Assembly (NCBI RefSeq): GCF_014356525.2
Contig: NC_052510.1
Span: 19,680,532 to 19,744,531, forward strand
DNA: 64,000 nucleotides
Origin: Nilaparvata lugens
Taxonomy: Eukaryota; Arthropoda; Insecta; Hemiptera; Delphacidae
Reading direction: 5' to 3'
Every line of letters begins with the position of its first letter. The stretch's first letter is position 1. The notes under the pieces were generated by a model that saw only the letters and a list, made by a program, of their open reading frames with translations, was not told the origin of the DNA and ran no database searches. Below, one piece after another: positions 48,701-59,324 of the stretch. The position numbers were made by a program, and so were the translations under genes.

Positions 48701-51700
48701 GACAACGAAACATTGTAGGTGAAATTTATTGTTTTGGCCAGTTCTCTAAGCAAATCCATGCAGTAACCTTTGCAACAGAATGCTCTTGTATCTGAAACAA
48801 ATTGAAAATACTAACTAATTGAGAAAAATATTCACGAAACGGTAATTACTATCACCAAAAGGAAAATCATTTTGATTAGATTGTCAAAAGTAATAAATCT
48901 GAGAGAAGTGACGAAAGTTCTCTATTTGATGGTATTCAGAACAAAAATTTATTGTTAGAAGCTGAGAGACAATGAAAGAAGAAGAGACTTGTGTGACATT
49001 TCAGGAACTTGAGCAATGAATACTCTGCAATATTGAAATTGAGTGAAACAATAATAATAATTATTATTATTCTGGGTTCATTCTACATTGAGCACAAACA
49101 TAACTATGCATTAATTTGAATGATAAAAACGTGAATTAATAATAAGCTCTGAGCCTACACAATATTTGTGAAAAAAGATTATTATAAATGCTACAATATA
49201 TTAAGTTGTGGATGACAATCGTTCTTCAATCTTCAATAATCTTATTATAATAGTATTATTTTATAAATTGATTATAACACTACAGTATACTACATCACAA
49301 CGCTTGTATTAGATGTGAAAGGGGTACTCCAAAGTGGTTAGCAATATGCAATTCATCACAAAGTTTTTTTAAAATAATATAATTTGATATTTTGAATCCA
49401 GCAAAGCCACTCACCTTCTTTGGGAGTTGTGTTAAAATGAGGACACGGAATTTCGTCTGGTGCACACTCTTCATCAATGTAATTCTTCAGTTCTCTCACA
49501 TAGACGAAAGGTTTTTCTTCAATGGTGAGAACTTTGATATGCTTCGGAATTTCAATGCCAGCTGGCATCTTCTCTGGCCTGCCTGGCCAAACGATGTTCT
49601 CCTTCTCCAAATGTAGTTTCATACGATTGTGCTCCTGAGAAAAAAATTAGCGCCATAACAAACAATTCATACTTAAATAAAAATATTAATCTGATACCCT
49701 TATAAATTATCTTGTCACGACATGTTTCGGCTACTAATGCCATTTTCAAGTGGCATTAGTAGTCGAAACATTTCGTGACAAAATAATTTATAAGGGTACT
49801 CAGATTAATATTTCTATGTATATTAAAAGTAGCCCTAAAGAAAAATACAGGATTAACAAGTCATACTTACTTTTAGAAAAATAGTTATTTGTGCAACTAG
49901 TGCGCAAAGTGATAGTTTGCTGCACCGAAAGAAACGTTTACGCACGAGCCGTAGGCGAGTGCGGAATGATGGTTTCTTGAGTGCAGCAAACGAACTTTGT
50001 GCACGTATTTCACATTAAATTTTTCCTACAGTTACCATTGAATATTAAAAGTGGGTAATTATGGGTAAAATTCCCTGAAATCCATCAAATGTTTTTCTGT
50101 GTAATTTTATTATTAATAAAAACCTCAATTTATTTAAAATTGAATAATAATGATTAGTAATTCAATTGAAAATTTATGTGACTGCTTGAAGGGGGTTTAT
50201 CTTATGTAAGCATTGAAATGACTATAATGAAGGCACATAATGGCAAGGCAACGCTGTTCTCCACTGCCATTATAACGTGGGCCTCACTATGAGTATTACC
50301 AACTTAATTTTGATTTTCCTGCACTGGTGCTCCATATAACCTACTAACTATTTTGCATTGTCATGCTGCAAATCTGGAGTACGCAAAGTACTCACTTTGC
50401 GCACTAGTACGGAAAAGTGATTCTTTGCGGCCTGCAATCAGTGCAGAAATGGTCACTTTTCAAGGTATCTGTAGGAAAAAGCATTATCTAGATGTTATGA
50501 GTTGTCGAGTATCTTTCTGTTTATTTATTTAATAGCATAGAAAAGAAAACATCCAAAGTTTGTTTATGTTCTTGGAAATTCCTCGAATATATTCAAGTAA
50601 TAGTGTTAAATGGTAGATAAACTAGCTAAACTCATATAGTACATAGTGTTGTTTGAACCTTTGGTTTGATTCCCGTCTCATCTGGAATTTATTGAACCAC
50701 CTCTTTGCCTATGGTTTACAGAGTTACATGCAATCTTACAAGCAAGTTACAAAATGAAAACCTATTTAAAACAAGTTCAAGATGTATAACTAGTCTGAAT
50801 TTCATTTGTTTTCACATGTTCTGAAAACATTTTTTAACTTATGTAGGAATCATCAGAAGGAAAATGCGTAAATTATTGAGGTTTTTATGGAATAGCATAG
50901 ATAGTAAAAATTACTCACATTGTTGTACAGATATTGGCCAACTACAAGTCCACGTCCAATTTCTTGAATGTTTATGACGTCATATTCGGCGTTTATTCTA
51001 TCCCCATTGTCATCAAAGGCTACCTTCCCAGTCTCTCCTTTGAATAGAATTTGTTTTTTGATATACCTGAAAAATTAATTGAGAATTTTTGACCAAAAAT
51101 GAATATGAGATATGGATATTGACCTCCTAGGATGATTTTATTGGATATTGATTGAAATCAACTCTGAATTATATATCAATTCAAAGTAATAATCATAATA
51201 CAAATCAACTCTCTTCAACTCAAACCAATTTATTTACTAATTAGTCTTGCATTGATTCAACTTGGACACGCTTTCAACATTTAACTTTTCACAAGACAGA
51301 TTCAAACTTTAATTTTATGAAATAAATCTATGAAACACTTACTGGAATAGCAGTTTTCCCGTTTCCCACACAGATCCAGAGTTGTCACAGTCTTTCGGCG
51401 CCTCAGTGATGTTCTCAGTCTGGTTCATGTCTCTCAGAGCTGATGCGAGAACGTAACTGGAGAAAAAGTTACGAGATTTCAGTAAGTTTCAATTTTTCAG
51501 GAGAAATGTGAAATATGATCAATTATCTATCAAACTTTCTATTGTTCTGTGTGTTTGATATCCACAATAAGTCGGAGAAAGTTACATAAAGCTTCAAACA
51601 TTCAAATTTGCAAGTTACAATATTTTTTCAAAAGCATACGGGCTGGATAATGTCCATATAAACTTTTGCTCATGAGATGATAAAATATTCATGACTCGAG

Positions 51701-53612
51701 CGGGATTGAAGCCCATAACTGATTGAAGCGATATCATAAAGATGCTTGAATTTACCTAAAAATATCACATAATTTAGTTTTGGAAAGAACAAGAAGCTTG
51801 GTTTGAGATGTTTGACCTCTAAAGTCAAGTAAAAGAGGCTTTCTTTGTGAGCAAGTTGAAAATGGTGATAATCTTGCAATAAGTGCTGTAATAATGAGTC
51901 AAAACAGTTCTATACTAGACATTTCAAAAGTGGTACTTCCCGCTCTACAGCTTTTTTCGAACCCATTTATTACCATGAAGTCTATTCCTTGATAATTTTT
52001 TTAGAAAATGACAAGTCTCCTGGAATGGATGGAATATCGTCACGCCTAATAAAAGAAATTGCAATGCCTATTGTTCCGGTTCTGGTAGATATATATTCAA
52101 TACTAATATTTTCAATGGTGAGTTTCCCTCTCTGTTGAAATTTGCCAATATGGTTCCTATTTTCAAAGGAGGAGATGAGAGTGAGGTGGGGAATTATAGA
52201 CCGGTCTCTCTCCTTTTAATATCTTCTAAACTGTTTAAAAAATTAATAAGAAAGCATCTTCTAAAATTTTTGCACAGGAATAAATTCATTAATTCTTGTC
52301 AGTTTGGATTTCAGGAGGGGTTGAGTACTGAAATGGCACTAGACCACTTCATGTCTCAAATCTATTCAGGATTGAATAACTCTGAAGGATTGAGGGTGTC
52401 AGGGATTTTTCTGGATATAAGAAAGGCTTTCGACACTGTTGATCATTCAATTTTATTGTATAAGTTAAACAAGGCCGGCATCAGGGGAAATCTTCTTCAG
52501 TGGTTTGGGTCATATCTGAGTGACAGGAGGCAATGCGTTTCGCTAAAGGGTGTGCGAAGCGAAACGTTGTCTCTGCTACGCTGTGGTGTCCCACAGGGTT
52601 CTGTCTTGGGTCCAATTTTATTTTTAATATATATTAATGATCTTTTCACTCATAAATTTCACGGCTCAATCACTTCATTCGCTGATGACACAGCCTTGGC
52701 GTATGTTGCTAAAGACGCTGAACAGTTACATTCTATGATGCAGAGCGATTTGAATGACTTAAGCTTGTGGTTTGGAGTAAATATGCTGGCATTGAACTCT
52801 GACAAAACAAAGTTTATCTGTTTCTCATTGTCTTCTTCATTTGATCTTCCTGATCTTCTTAGATATCATAGTTAAAATTGTTTATTCCAAGAGAGTGAGC
52901 ACTGTAACTGTAGTATAGTCTCCAAAACCATCTCTATAAAGTATTTGGGCTTGACTGTAGATGAGCTTCTAACTTGGAATTTGCATATCAGGAAACTAAA
53001 AAGATTTTGCTTCCTTCTCCTAAGAAAGTTTTAATATATCAGAAATGTTTTCCCAAATAGAATTATTCGGAACATGTATTTTGAATTTGTACAGTCCAGG
53101 TTGAGTTATGGTATTTCTTGTTGGGCATCTACATATTTATCACATTTTATGCAAATTATCATATTGCAGAAGGCTTTATTCGGGTTATCTGTGGTGAAAG
53201 TAGACATGCTCACTCTTACCCCCTTTTCAGAGAATCATCTATATTGCCTCTGCGTCATTTATATGTATTCAAAGTTATTTCCATGTTCTTTAGGCTAAGT
53301 GGCGATCGAGGAGCAGATGTTGCTTATAATACAAGAGGTAATACTAGAGGGTTAATAATTTCACCCAGATCATATTGCAGTCTCTTTCAAAAGAGCTTCA
53401 TTTTCTTGGGTCCTAAATTTTTCAATAGTCTGCCCGTCGAGATAAGAAATTCAAATAATCTTAAATCTTACAAATATAAATTACACCTATGGTTGATGGA
53501 TCATTCTCCGGTTGAGATTAATGAGCTTTTTATCATTCTTAGATGAATCACCTTGACAGTCACTTGTTTCAATTCTTTCAGTATTTTATTAATGATTATT
53601 AGATTTCTCCAC

Positions 53613-53657
<45 letters not shown>

Positions 53658-56600
53658 TGTGTGTGTGTGTGTGTGTGGGATGAATTAAGATAAATAAATT
53701 TAATTAAGATAAGTATTTTCATTTGAGTTTATAGATAAGCATTTTCAGTTGAGTTCTGAATGTATTTCACTCCTGTTTGCAGACAAGATTTTTCTTAAGC
53801 AAACAGTATTGTATTTAATGATCTGCAATATCATTTGTATAATGGAATTTGTCATGTAAACGATATCATTGAATAAAAGTTGATTTGATTTGATAAAGTA
53901 CTTTAAAACTTCAATCCAATTTAAGATATTTAGAATAGATGAATATGGCAATCGGCCAATGTGGAGTTTAATTGTAATTATTCAAATGATGATATTGATA
54001 AGTTATGTGAAAAAAATCGAATTCAGGCATGATAAATACAACTTACATGCTATCCTTTATGTGAGCTTTTTCGTCAGTTGCATGTTCCAGTTTCAAGCCC
54101 AGCACACCCACGGGTACATTCTCAGCATCCAGAGCTTGCTCAGTCACAATCCACACATAGCCTTCGTCGGTCATATTCAACAGACTGGCATCTCTGAATA
54201 TCACTTCAGCGTCTGATTTACTGTAACACGAATTGCATGAAATGAGAATCGATAATTAGAATAATTTATAGAGAGCTATAAGGTGATTTTTATATTTAAT
54301 TGTAATCAGAAATAGCTTATTTAAGAGAAAATATTATGAACAAATTATATTGAATTAAATTTCAGTGATATACAGGCTTATTTATGTGAGAAAGCATGCT
54401 CAATAACCTTGACAGAAAGAATTAAGAACGGTCACAGTTCAAACCTTATTCTTAATTTGAGTGAACATTTCAATTGAAGAAGGAATTGGGTCCAACTTCA
54501 ATATGCATTATATATTTCTAATTCAAAAGTTGAGAAAAAATACACACAATAAGCTTCGGTTGACGTGTGAAGTTCTTTGAACCTTTGGATCGTTGAATCC
54601 GTTCCTTCAAAAACATAAACAAACATGAGAAAAAACGCATTTTAATACAAATGTTGCGAGTGTGACTTGCAACGAGCAAAAATCAAGATGGTTAAATTCA
54701 ATTTCAATTAAACCAAAGTCCTGTCCTTAAGTTGAGTAGCCTACTGTTTAAAATAATCTTCTTTTTCTATTTTCCTCTTCATTTTTATTTCTACAGAAAT
54801 AAACCGTCCTACCATAAACTCATCTACCATTTTACCTTTTCTTAATTAAACAGAGGTACTGAACAGACAAGTACTAAATAACTTGAATATAAATGTAGCA
54901 TGAATACTAAATAAAATAATTCCTTGGGGATGTATGGTTAGTAATTTACCTTGCATACAGCAGATACACTCTTGCATGTGCACTCTTATACTCGGATAGT
55001 TGATCTGTGAAACTGACCAATCCAGGCTCGAATTCAATGACTGAGTCAATCTGAAAACGAACATATGATATATCTGTCAAATTTCAAGATTGAAAGATTG
55101 ATAAATCTTTATTCAATAATACAATAATCAGCAGACATAATAAGAAATAAGGGCGACAATATTGATGAATTATAAAACTTAGTTGAACAGCCAGTAATGT
55201 GAATCACTTTAAGGAAGACAAGGGAAGCGGTTGTCCAGACAATAAGAGCGGTTGATGAATTCACAATTGGAAAAGTGCCATGCTCTCAGTTCTTCTGTTG
55301 GATAGGTGACTTATCAAAAATACATAGCAGATAAGATAGCAAACATGACTAACAGTTCTGAGCTTCAAAACCAATCTTCGGTGGTTAAGAACGAAACTGG
55401 ATCTCCAGTTACAATATTATCTCAATATCCTTCTCTGCAACCAAATCTCAAAGAATATATTCTGATTTGAGTAATAGTCTCTAATCTGAACACATCTAAT
55501 TACGTAGGGCTCATTATGTGCATCACCAGAGAAATAATCATAGCCAAATAGAAAATTGAGTAAAGCAAGTAGTGCTTTGAACTCACAGCAACTTTGATGT
55601 CGATGTCATCAGCCAAATTCTGAGAAGTGGTTTGGAAGCGCCCGAGCAAAGCTCTGCCATCGGTGTCTGAGCTATGGATGAAGATCACCTTCTTGTATCC
55701 GAAGTGCTTCAACAGATCCACCCACACATCCGCCTGATGTGAGTAAGGTGGCACAGTCCGCAGAAAAGAGACATGGATGTTCTAAAAATTAAAAAAATTA
55801 ATTACCCTATTTTTAATATTGTTCTACTCAAATAATTTGAATAATATATGAAAATATTAATTTTATAATAATTGTAATTCAATAAAGTATAACATTTTGT
55901 TATCAACAACAGCAGCTTCTTACATGGTTTGTGAAATACTAGTATCAGGGCATAATGCACTAAATACTGTGGGGTATAAATCTAGACCTAATAATTCAAT
56001 GTCCTGGACTACTTTTAAATAAACCTAGTATTTGTATATTTTATGTCCATGAAAGAATCTGAGATTGAAAATAATGCAAGTACTGTTTGTTGTATAGGTT
56101 GAATTATGGCACTACAGTAAGTTATACTATAAACTTGAGAAGAAATCAGATGATAATTGTATTTTGATAATCCAACATGGTTGAGCAGAGGATAAACTGA
56201 ATTAAAAATGTATTTTTAATTTTATTTCAAACAGTTTACGTAATGCAGTGAAGGAATTAAAATTCTAAGTGACTGAGGAGATGATAAGTTATGTAAATTG
56301 TAAGAATTGAATTTAACTTTGTATGAATGAAGCTAGAATATAAATAGCAAATCAAAAGATTAGATGAAAAAAGTAATTTACCTTATCAGAGAATGCAGAG
56401 TCTCTTGAGGATATTCCTATGACAGGGATATGATAGAATCCACTCGTGTAGGAAACAGCAGCTGGTGACAGATCTCCAGTAAGAGGATGCGATACCACAA
56501 CAGCGTATACCTGTTCATTAAATAGAAACATATTTATTTAGCCAATATTTATATTTGTGTAGGTTGTCTCCCAATCAATACAATTCCACTAATAATCAAT

Positions 56601-59324
56601 GTGTAATAACATTACATCAATAGCATAAATAAATGAAGATTATTATAATCATGATGTATTAACTTATACCAAAGTCCTACAACTATTGTATTATTTAGTT
56701 AGCTCCAAATTCACAGTGGTTTGGAACCCATTTAAACTTTAGGCTCATCAAAATTTTATTTTCATCTATACCATTCTGATTACCGAACAATTACCGTCCT
56801 ATTACCGATATACAGGGTGATTCTTAATTATGGTAAAATAATTTAATAAGTGATAGTAGAGGTAAAAATAAGAAAAAAGTTCTTATAAACATATATCCAT
56901 AGATGCTTCATTAGCGAGCTATACAGAGTGAAAGATTTCGCCCGGAATTCAGTTCCTCTGGAGAAATACACCGATGCTGGATTGTTTGGGGACTAGTTTT
57001 TGAGAAACTTATGGTGGATTCATATGGAAAATATCTTAAAAATTGAATAAAACTAGTCTGGAAGCTGCAGTGTGAGTAGTTTTTGAGAAATAAGTTGAAA
57101 TATGCAAAAAATCGAAGTAGAAAAACACAGACTTCTACGTTTGATGCCCAATAACTTTCTTTAATGACCAGTAAACAAATAATTTTTCGCAATAAAAATT
57201 GAAGAGAATTTAATTCTGAAAAGAATTATGTAAGCTGTGTTAACTAAATTTAAATGAAAGCTATAAAATGTATTTTTATGTAGTACATTACACCACAAAA
57301 ATTTCTGTTTCATGAGGAGAAAACTAATAACTCATAGGTTGTAGCTGATTGCAAATAAAATATTCGTTTTTTTTAAAGTTTTATTTTTATATGAAATTAA
57401 CATATCTAAATGACATTAAACTTATACCAAAAGACTAAAGACGATGTTCAAAGTGACCTCCGTTGTTCTTAATGCATATGTTCAGACGTCTTCTCGGACC
57501 CGTTAAAATATTTCTTTATCATTTCCATTCCGTTCAAAATCCTTAATCAGAGTTCTTCAATGGTATCAATCGGAGTATTGTATACTAAGGTTTTCAAGTG
57601 TCCCCAAGATAAAAATCCAAAGGATTTAAGTGTGGTGACCTAGCTGGCCATGGTACTTCCAAACAAGTCTGTGTTTTTCTACTTAGATTTTTTGCATATT
57701 TCAACTTTTTTCTCAAAAACTACTTACACTACAGCTTCCAGACTAGTTTTATTCAATTTTTCGGATATTTTTCCATATGAATCCACCATAAGTTTTTCAA
57801 AAACTAGTCCCCAAACAATCCAGCATCGGTGTATTTCACCAGAAGAACTGAATTCCGGGCGAAATCTTTCACTCTGTATAGCTCGCTAATGAAGCGTTTA
57901 TGGATATATGTTTATGGGAGCTTTTTTCTTATTTTTACCTCCACTATCAAGTATTACATTATTTTACCATAATTAAGAATCACCCTGTATAAACTTGGGG
58001 CTCAAGTCGCATCATACCACAAAGTTGAAAGACAGTAGTAAACTAGAAATAGTAAAAATAATAACTCTCAGCCACTTGAATACCGTACTGCATAATAATT
58101 ATAAATGGAACAATATAATGAATAATATAGAAATAGAGACTCGAGTAATCCGTAAAGTGAACGTACCCTGTGAGCAATCAGATATTTGCAGACACTCAAC
58201 GCCGTTCTTATGGGATTTGCATCCATCTGAATTGCAGTGGCATAGTATGTGGTTCCTCTGGGCACATAATGGCTGTCGAAGTTCACATGCTGAAACAACA
58301 TAAACTAACATTAGATCACTATGAAAAAAACGATTGTTATCAAATACGAAATAGTAAAGTTGTTCATACAATTACTCCAAGATCCAATATTTTATATTGC
58401 CCTACTTATATAGTTTAATTATTAGTACAAAAGTTGAGTTTCAATACTGAGGAAATCATTGTCAGGTTTATTGATTTTTTTTATAAAATAATCTGAATAT
58501 AAGTATTGTGTATTGAAACACTAATTTTGTAGAAATGAAAATATCAAATCTAAAAGAAAGAGATCATATCTGCTTACTATTTCACTAGAGAGCATTTAGT
58601 GTTAAATTCACTTCTAGATTGATATAATGAATCCTACTTGATTTCAATTTAAATAATTTCATCATCAATTTCTATAGACATCAAAGGATAATTTAAAAAA
58701 TGGATATTTTTTTAAATACAGTAGTATGTGTTACGATTCTCCATTGTTGATGAATGGCCTTACGGTTCGCAATAAATAATCATTCTAACAGGTATAATAA
58801 TGCCTATTTCTTGGTAATTATTTCGTTATTGAACTAGGATTTCTGATAATAATTATAATAAAGTGAAGATGCCGTTGTATTATTATTTGTCTCTAATAAT
58901 AGTTTTTACAGGTAATTTATTCAATAAAATACAGCTGTTCTGCTGCACTGGAAAAATAATAAATTGGTACTTGTTTTTTGTTTAATAAACAGGCTAATTA
59001 ATTTTCCCTATAAAAAATAAAGAGAAAATAATAAGAATCATTGAAATAGAGATAATCATACATTTTCCAATGCAATAGTAAAAAGTTTATCAATAAGGTT
59101 TTTCATAATATATAGTTAATCATAATATTAGTAAAAAGTCAATTGATAAAATATTGTATTCTACTCACAGCGATGGTTTCCTGGAAGTGAAATTCGCTGA
59201 CATTGTTACTGAGGACGCCGCCGATGTTGAAGTAGGTCGGGTTTTTCGAGGCTGCCGTCACAAATACCAACGAGCTGAGCAATACGCTGCTAGTTGTGAC
59301 CAATGCCACATTGGTCCACCCCAT
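42552..59324 (-). CDS. Nmdar1: NMDA receptor subunit 1 (GluN1), sixteen exons seen, M3 exon missing
   Basis: The glycine-binding subunit of NMDA-type ionotropic glutamate receptors, a cation channel of the postsynaptic membrane. Visible in order: signal peptide, amino-terminal domain, S1 ligand-binding half (with [12 protein letters not shown], holding the Pro-Thr-Arg ligand contacts), M1 ([20 protein letters not shown]), the M2 pore loop [15 protein letters not shown] with the Asn of the N site, S2 half ([15 protein letters not shown] with the Trp-Asp pair), M4 ([19 protein letters not shown]) and a basic C-tail. All junction phases agree except between exons 12 (47407-47641, leaves phase 1) and 13 (46763-46920, begins phase 0). 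The family's M3 segment, with SYTANLAAF, belongs exactly there and is not found. Visible length is about 895 residues; with ~50 missing residues it would approach the usual insect length. Joined as it stands, the frame would shift. Confidence 0.93.
43222..43353. mobile_element. short palindromic MITE in Nmdar1 last intron
   Basis: Imperfect inverted ends GCCTTGCGCAAA and TTTGCGCAATGC, plus GAATTGCATGATAGCGACGG against CCGTCATGCGATTATAACCG-like sequence. No coding content. Confidence 0.5.
44224..44480 (-). CDS. Nmdar1: Nmdar1 exon 15 (M4)
   Basis: 257 nt. Reads [39 protein letters not shown] (start of M4), then [20 protein letters not shown]. The basic stretch after M4 corresponds to the membrane-proximal tail. 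Confidence 0.93.
44558..45219. mobile_element. AGCAAATGCT-rich MITE in Nmdar1 intron
   Basis: Ends GGCCCATATGAATAAA and TTTATTCATATGGCCC are inverted copies. Inside, variants of GAGCAAATGCTC and GAGCAAAAGGTTTTGCTC recur many times in both orientations, so single strands should fold into multiple hairpins. About 660 bp, no transposase. Confidence 0.7.
45480..45670 (+). pseudogene. degenerate mariner-like transposase C-terminal fragment
   Basis: Reads [20 protein letters not shown] then [17 protein letters not shown]. This resembles the last catalytic segment of insect mariner/Tc1-like transposases (GRLIS, gd..WP.rSPDL.P.dfFLWG). In-frame stops show it is dead. It lies in the intron between exons 14 and 15. 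Confidence 0.5.
45953..46125 (-). CDS. Nmdar1: Nmdar1 exon 14 (S2)
   Basis: 173 nt. Reads [20 protein letters not shown] then [20 protein letters not shown]. Contains the ligand-contact Trp-Asp. Donor GTAAGA, phase 1. Confidence 0.93.
46763..46920 (-). CDS. Nmdar1: Nmdar1 exon 13 (S2)
   Basis: 158 nt. Reads [20 protein letters not shown] then [20 protein letters not shown]. The acceptor is TTCCTAG and the natural frame starts at the first base, incompatible with a direct join to exon 12. Confidence 0.93.
46921..47406 (-). other. Nmdar1: intron interval lacking the expected M3 exon
   Basis: These 486 bases join pore-loop exon 12 to S2 exon 13. Family knowledge places ~149 nt here (about 49 codons, length 2 modulo 3) encoding PRSFSAR, M3 and SYTANLAAF. 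I read the whole interval on both strands and found no such frame. It is plain AT-rich sequence with no run of Ns. Confidence 0.8.
47407..47641 (-). CDS. Nmdar1: Nmdar1 exon 12 (M1 and pore loop)
   Basis: 235 nt. Reads [21 protein letters not shown]1, [10 protein letters not shown], then [17 protein letters not shown] with the pore Asn. It leaves one base (phase 1) before a GTTAGT donor. Confidence 0.93.
47976..48130 (-). CDS. Nmdar1: Nmdar1 exon 11 (S1, glycine contacts)
   Basis: 155 nt. Reads [20 protein letters not shown] then [20 protein letters not shown], ending ILEKK. Pro, Thr and Arg of APLTINPER are the known ligand-contact residues. Confidence 0.93.
48440..48576. mobile_element. 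CCGGTTGCACAA MITE, copy C (137 bp)
   Basis: Inverted ends GCCCGGTTGCACATAATCCTG and CAGGCTTTTGTGCAACCGG, interior GAGAACCAATCAGAAAAG. More diverged than copies A and B. It lies between exons 10 and 11. Confidence 0.72.
48657..48791 (-). CDS. Nmdar1: Nmdar1 exon 10 (S1)
   Basis: 135 nt. Reads [20 protein letters not shown] then [18 protein letters not shown]. The [10 protein letters not shown] block is diagnostic of GluN1. The intron downstream holds MITE copy C. Confidence 0.93.
49415..49634 (-). CDS. Nmdar1: Nmdar1 exon 9 (start of ligand-binding S1)
   Basis: 220 nt. Reads [20 protein letters not shown] then [17 protein letters not shown], the entry into the glycine-binding domain. Donor GTGAGT, phase 1. 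Confidence 0.92.
49680..49821. repeat. near-perfect hairpin repeat in Nmdar1 intron
   Basis: Arms of about 65 bp (for example GGCTACTAATGCCA and TGGCATTAGTAGTCGAAAC; AAATATTAATCTGA and its complement) enclose a 7-nt loop, TTTCAAG-like. It would form one long hairpin in the pre-mRNA. No coding content. Confidence 0.7.
49895..50470. repeat. possible element with CTAGTGCGCAAAGTG ends
   Basis: ACTAGTGCGCAAAGTG near 49897 and its complement CACTTTGCGCACTAGT near 50391. TTTTCCTACAG at about 50021 is inverted at about 50470. A GC-rich tract with GCACGAGCCGTAGGCGAGTG sits near the left side. The boundaries are unclear. Confidence 0.4.
50919..51066 (-). CDS. Nmdar1: Nmdar1 exon 8
   Basis: 148 nt. 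Reads [20 protein letters not shown] then [17 protein letters not shown], the end of the amino-terminal domain. Confidence 0.92.
51343..51456 (-). CDS. Nmdar1: Nmdar1 exon 7
   Basis: 114 nt. Reads [20 protein letters not shown] then [17 protein letters not shown]. Donor GTAAGT in phase 2. The intron upstream holds a LINE. Confidence 0.9.
51985..53893 (+). pseudogene. 5'-truncated LINE with reverse transcriptase, in Nmdar1 intron
   Basis: Reads [18 protein letters not shown], then the open block 52135-52875 with [58 protein letters not shown] and the catalytic [10 protein letters not shown] (FADD instead of YADD). The C-terminal part continues with frameshifts to 53544 ([24 protein letters not shown]). 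This layout fits jockey/CR1-type elements. A (GT)n run and AATAAA with a short TTGATTTGATTTGAT tail mark the 3' end. It is antisense to Nmdar1 and dead by frameshift and stop. Confidence 0.85.
53614..53678. repeat. (GT)n microsatellite
   Basis: About 32 GT units with one GG interruption near 53650. It lies in the 3' part of the LINE. Confidence 0.95.
54047..54220 (-). CDS. Nmdar1: Nmdar1 exon 6
   Basis: 174 nt. Reads [20 protein letters not shown] then [20 protein letters not shown]. It fits the phases on both sides, donor GTAAGT. Confidence 0.9.
54950..55050 (-). CDS. Nmdar1: Nmdar1 exon 5
   Basis: 101 nt. Reads [20 protein letters not shown] then [13 protein letters not shown], leaving phase 2. 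An ATG-initiated frame overlapping this interval on the same strand is a shadow in another frame. Confidence 0.88.
55587..55781 (-). CDS. Nmdar1: Nmdar1 exon 4
   Basis: 65 codons. Reads [20 protein letters not shown] then [20 protein letters not shown], ending DDIDIKVA at a GTGAGT donor. Confidence 0.92.
56382..56510 (-). CDS. Nmdar1: Nmdar1 exon 3
   Basis: 43 codons, phase 0 on both sides. Reads [20 protein letters not shown] then [20 protein letters not shown]. This is the conserved core of the amino-terminal domain. Confidence 0.92.
56811..57989. mobile_element. mariner/Tc1-like deletion derivative with long inverted arms
   Basis: Both ends read TACAGGGTGATTCTTAATTA inward, with TA at the edges as in a TA target duplication. 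The arms are inverted copies over about 350 bp (each with CTCGCTAATGAAGC-like and CCCGGAATTCAGTTC-like sequence). The middle (~57420-57660, minus) keeps the end of a transposase: [15 protein letters not shown], then, after a one-base loss, [18 protein letters not shown] and a stop. Intron between Nmdar1 exons 2 and 3. It cannot be autonomous. Confidence 0.75.
58167..58289 (-). CDS. Nmdar1: Nmdar1 exon 2
   Basis: 41 codons, acceptor TTTCAG, donor GTACGT. Reads [20 protein letters not shown] then ...[17 protein letters not shown], part of the amino-terminal domain. Confidence 0.9.
59169..59324 (-). CDS. Nmdar1: Nmdar1 coding exon 1 (signal peptide)
   Basis: ATG at 59324. The first ~26 residues ([20 protein letters not shown]) form a signal peptide, followed by [17 protein letters not shown], the conserved start of the amino-terminal domain. 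52 codons, donor GTGAGT, phase 0. Confidence 0.9.

Noticed and set aside
53501..53722. frame with a His-Thr repeat
   Set aside because: Translation of the (GT)n microsatellite.
56911..57889. two near-identical ~80-93-residue frames in opposite orientation
   Set aside because: They are the inverted arms of the mariner-like derivative, not a duplicated gene.
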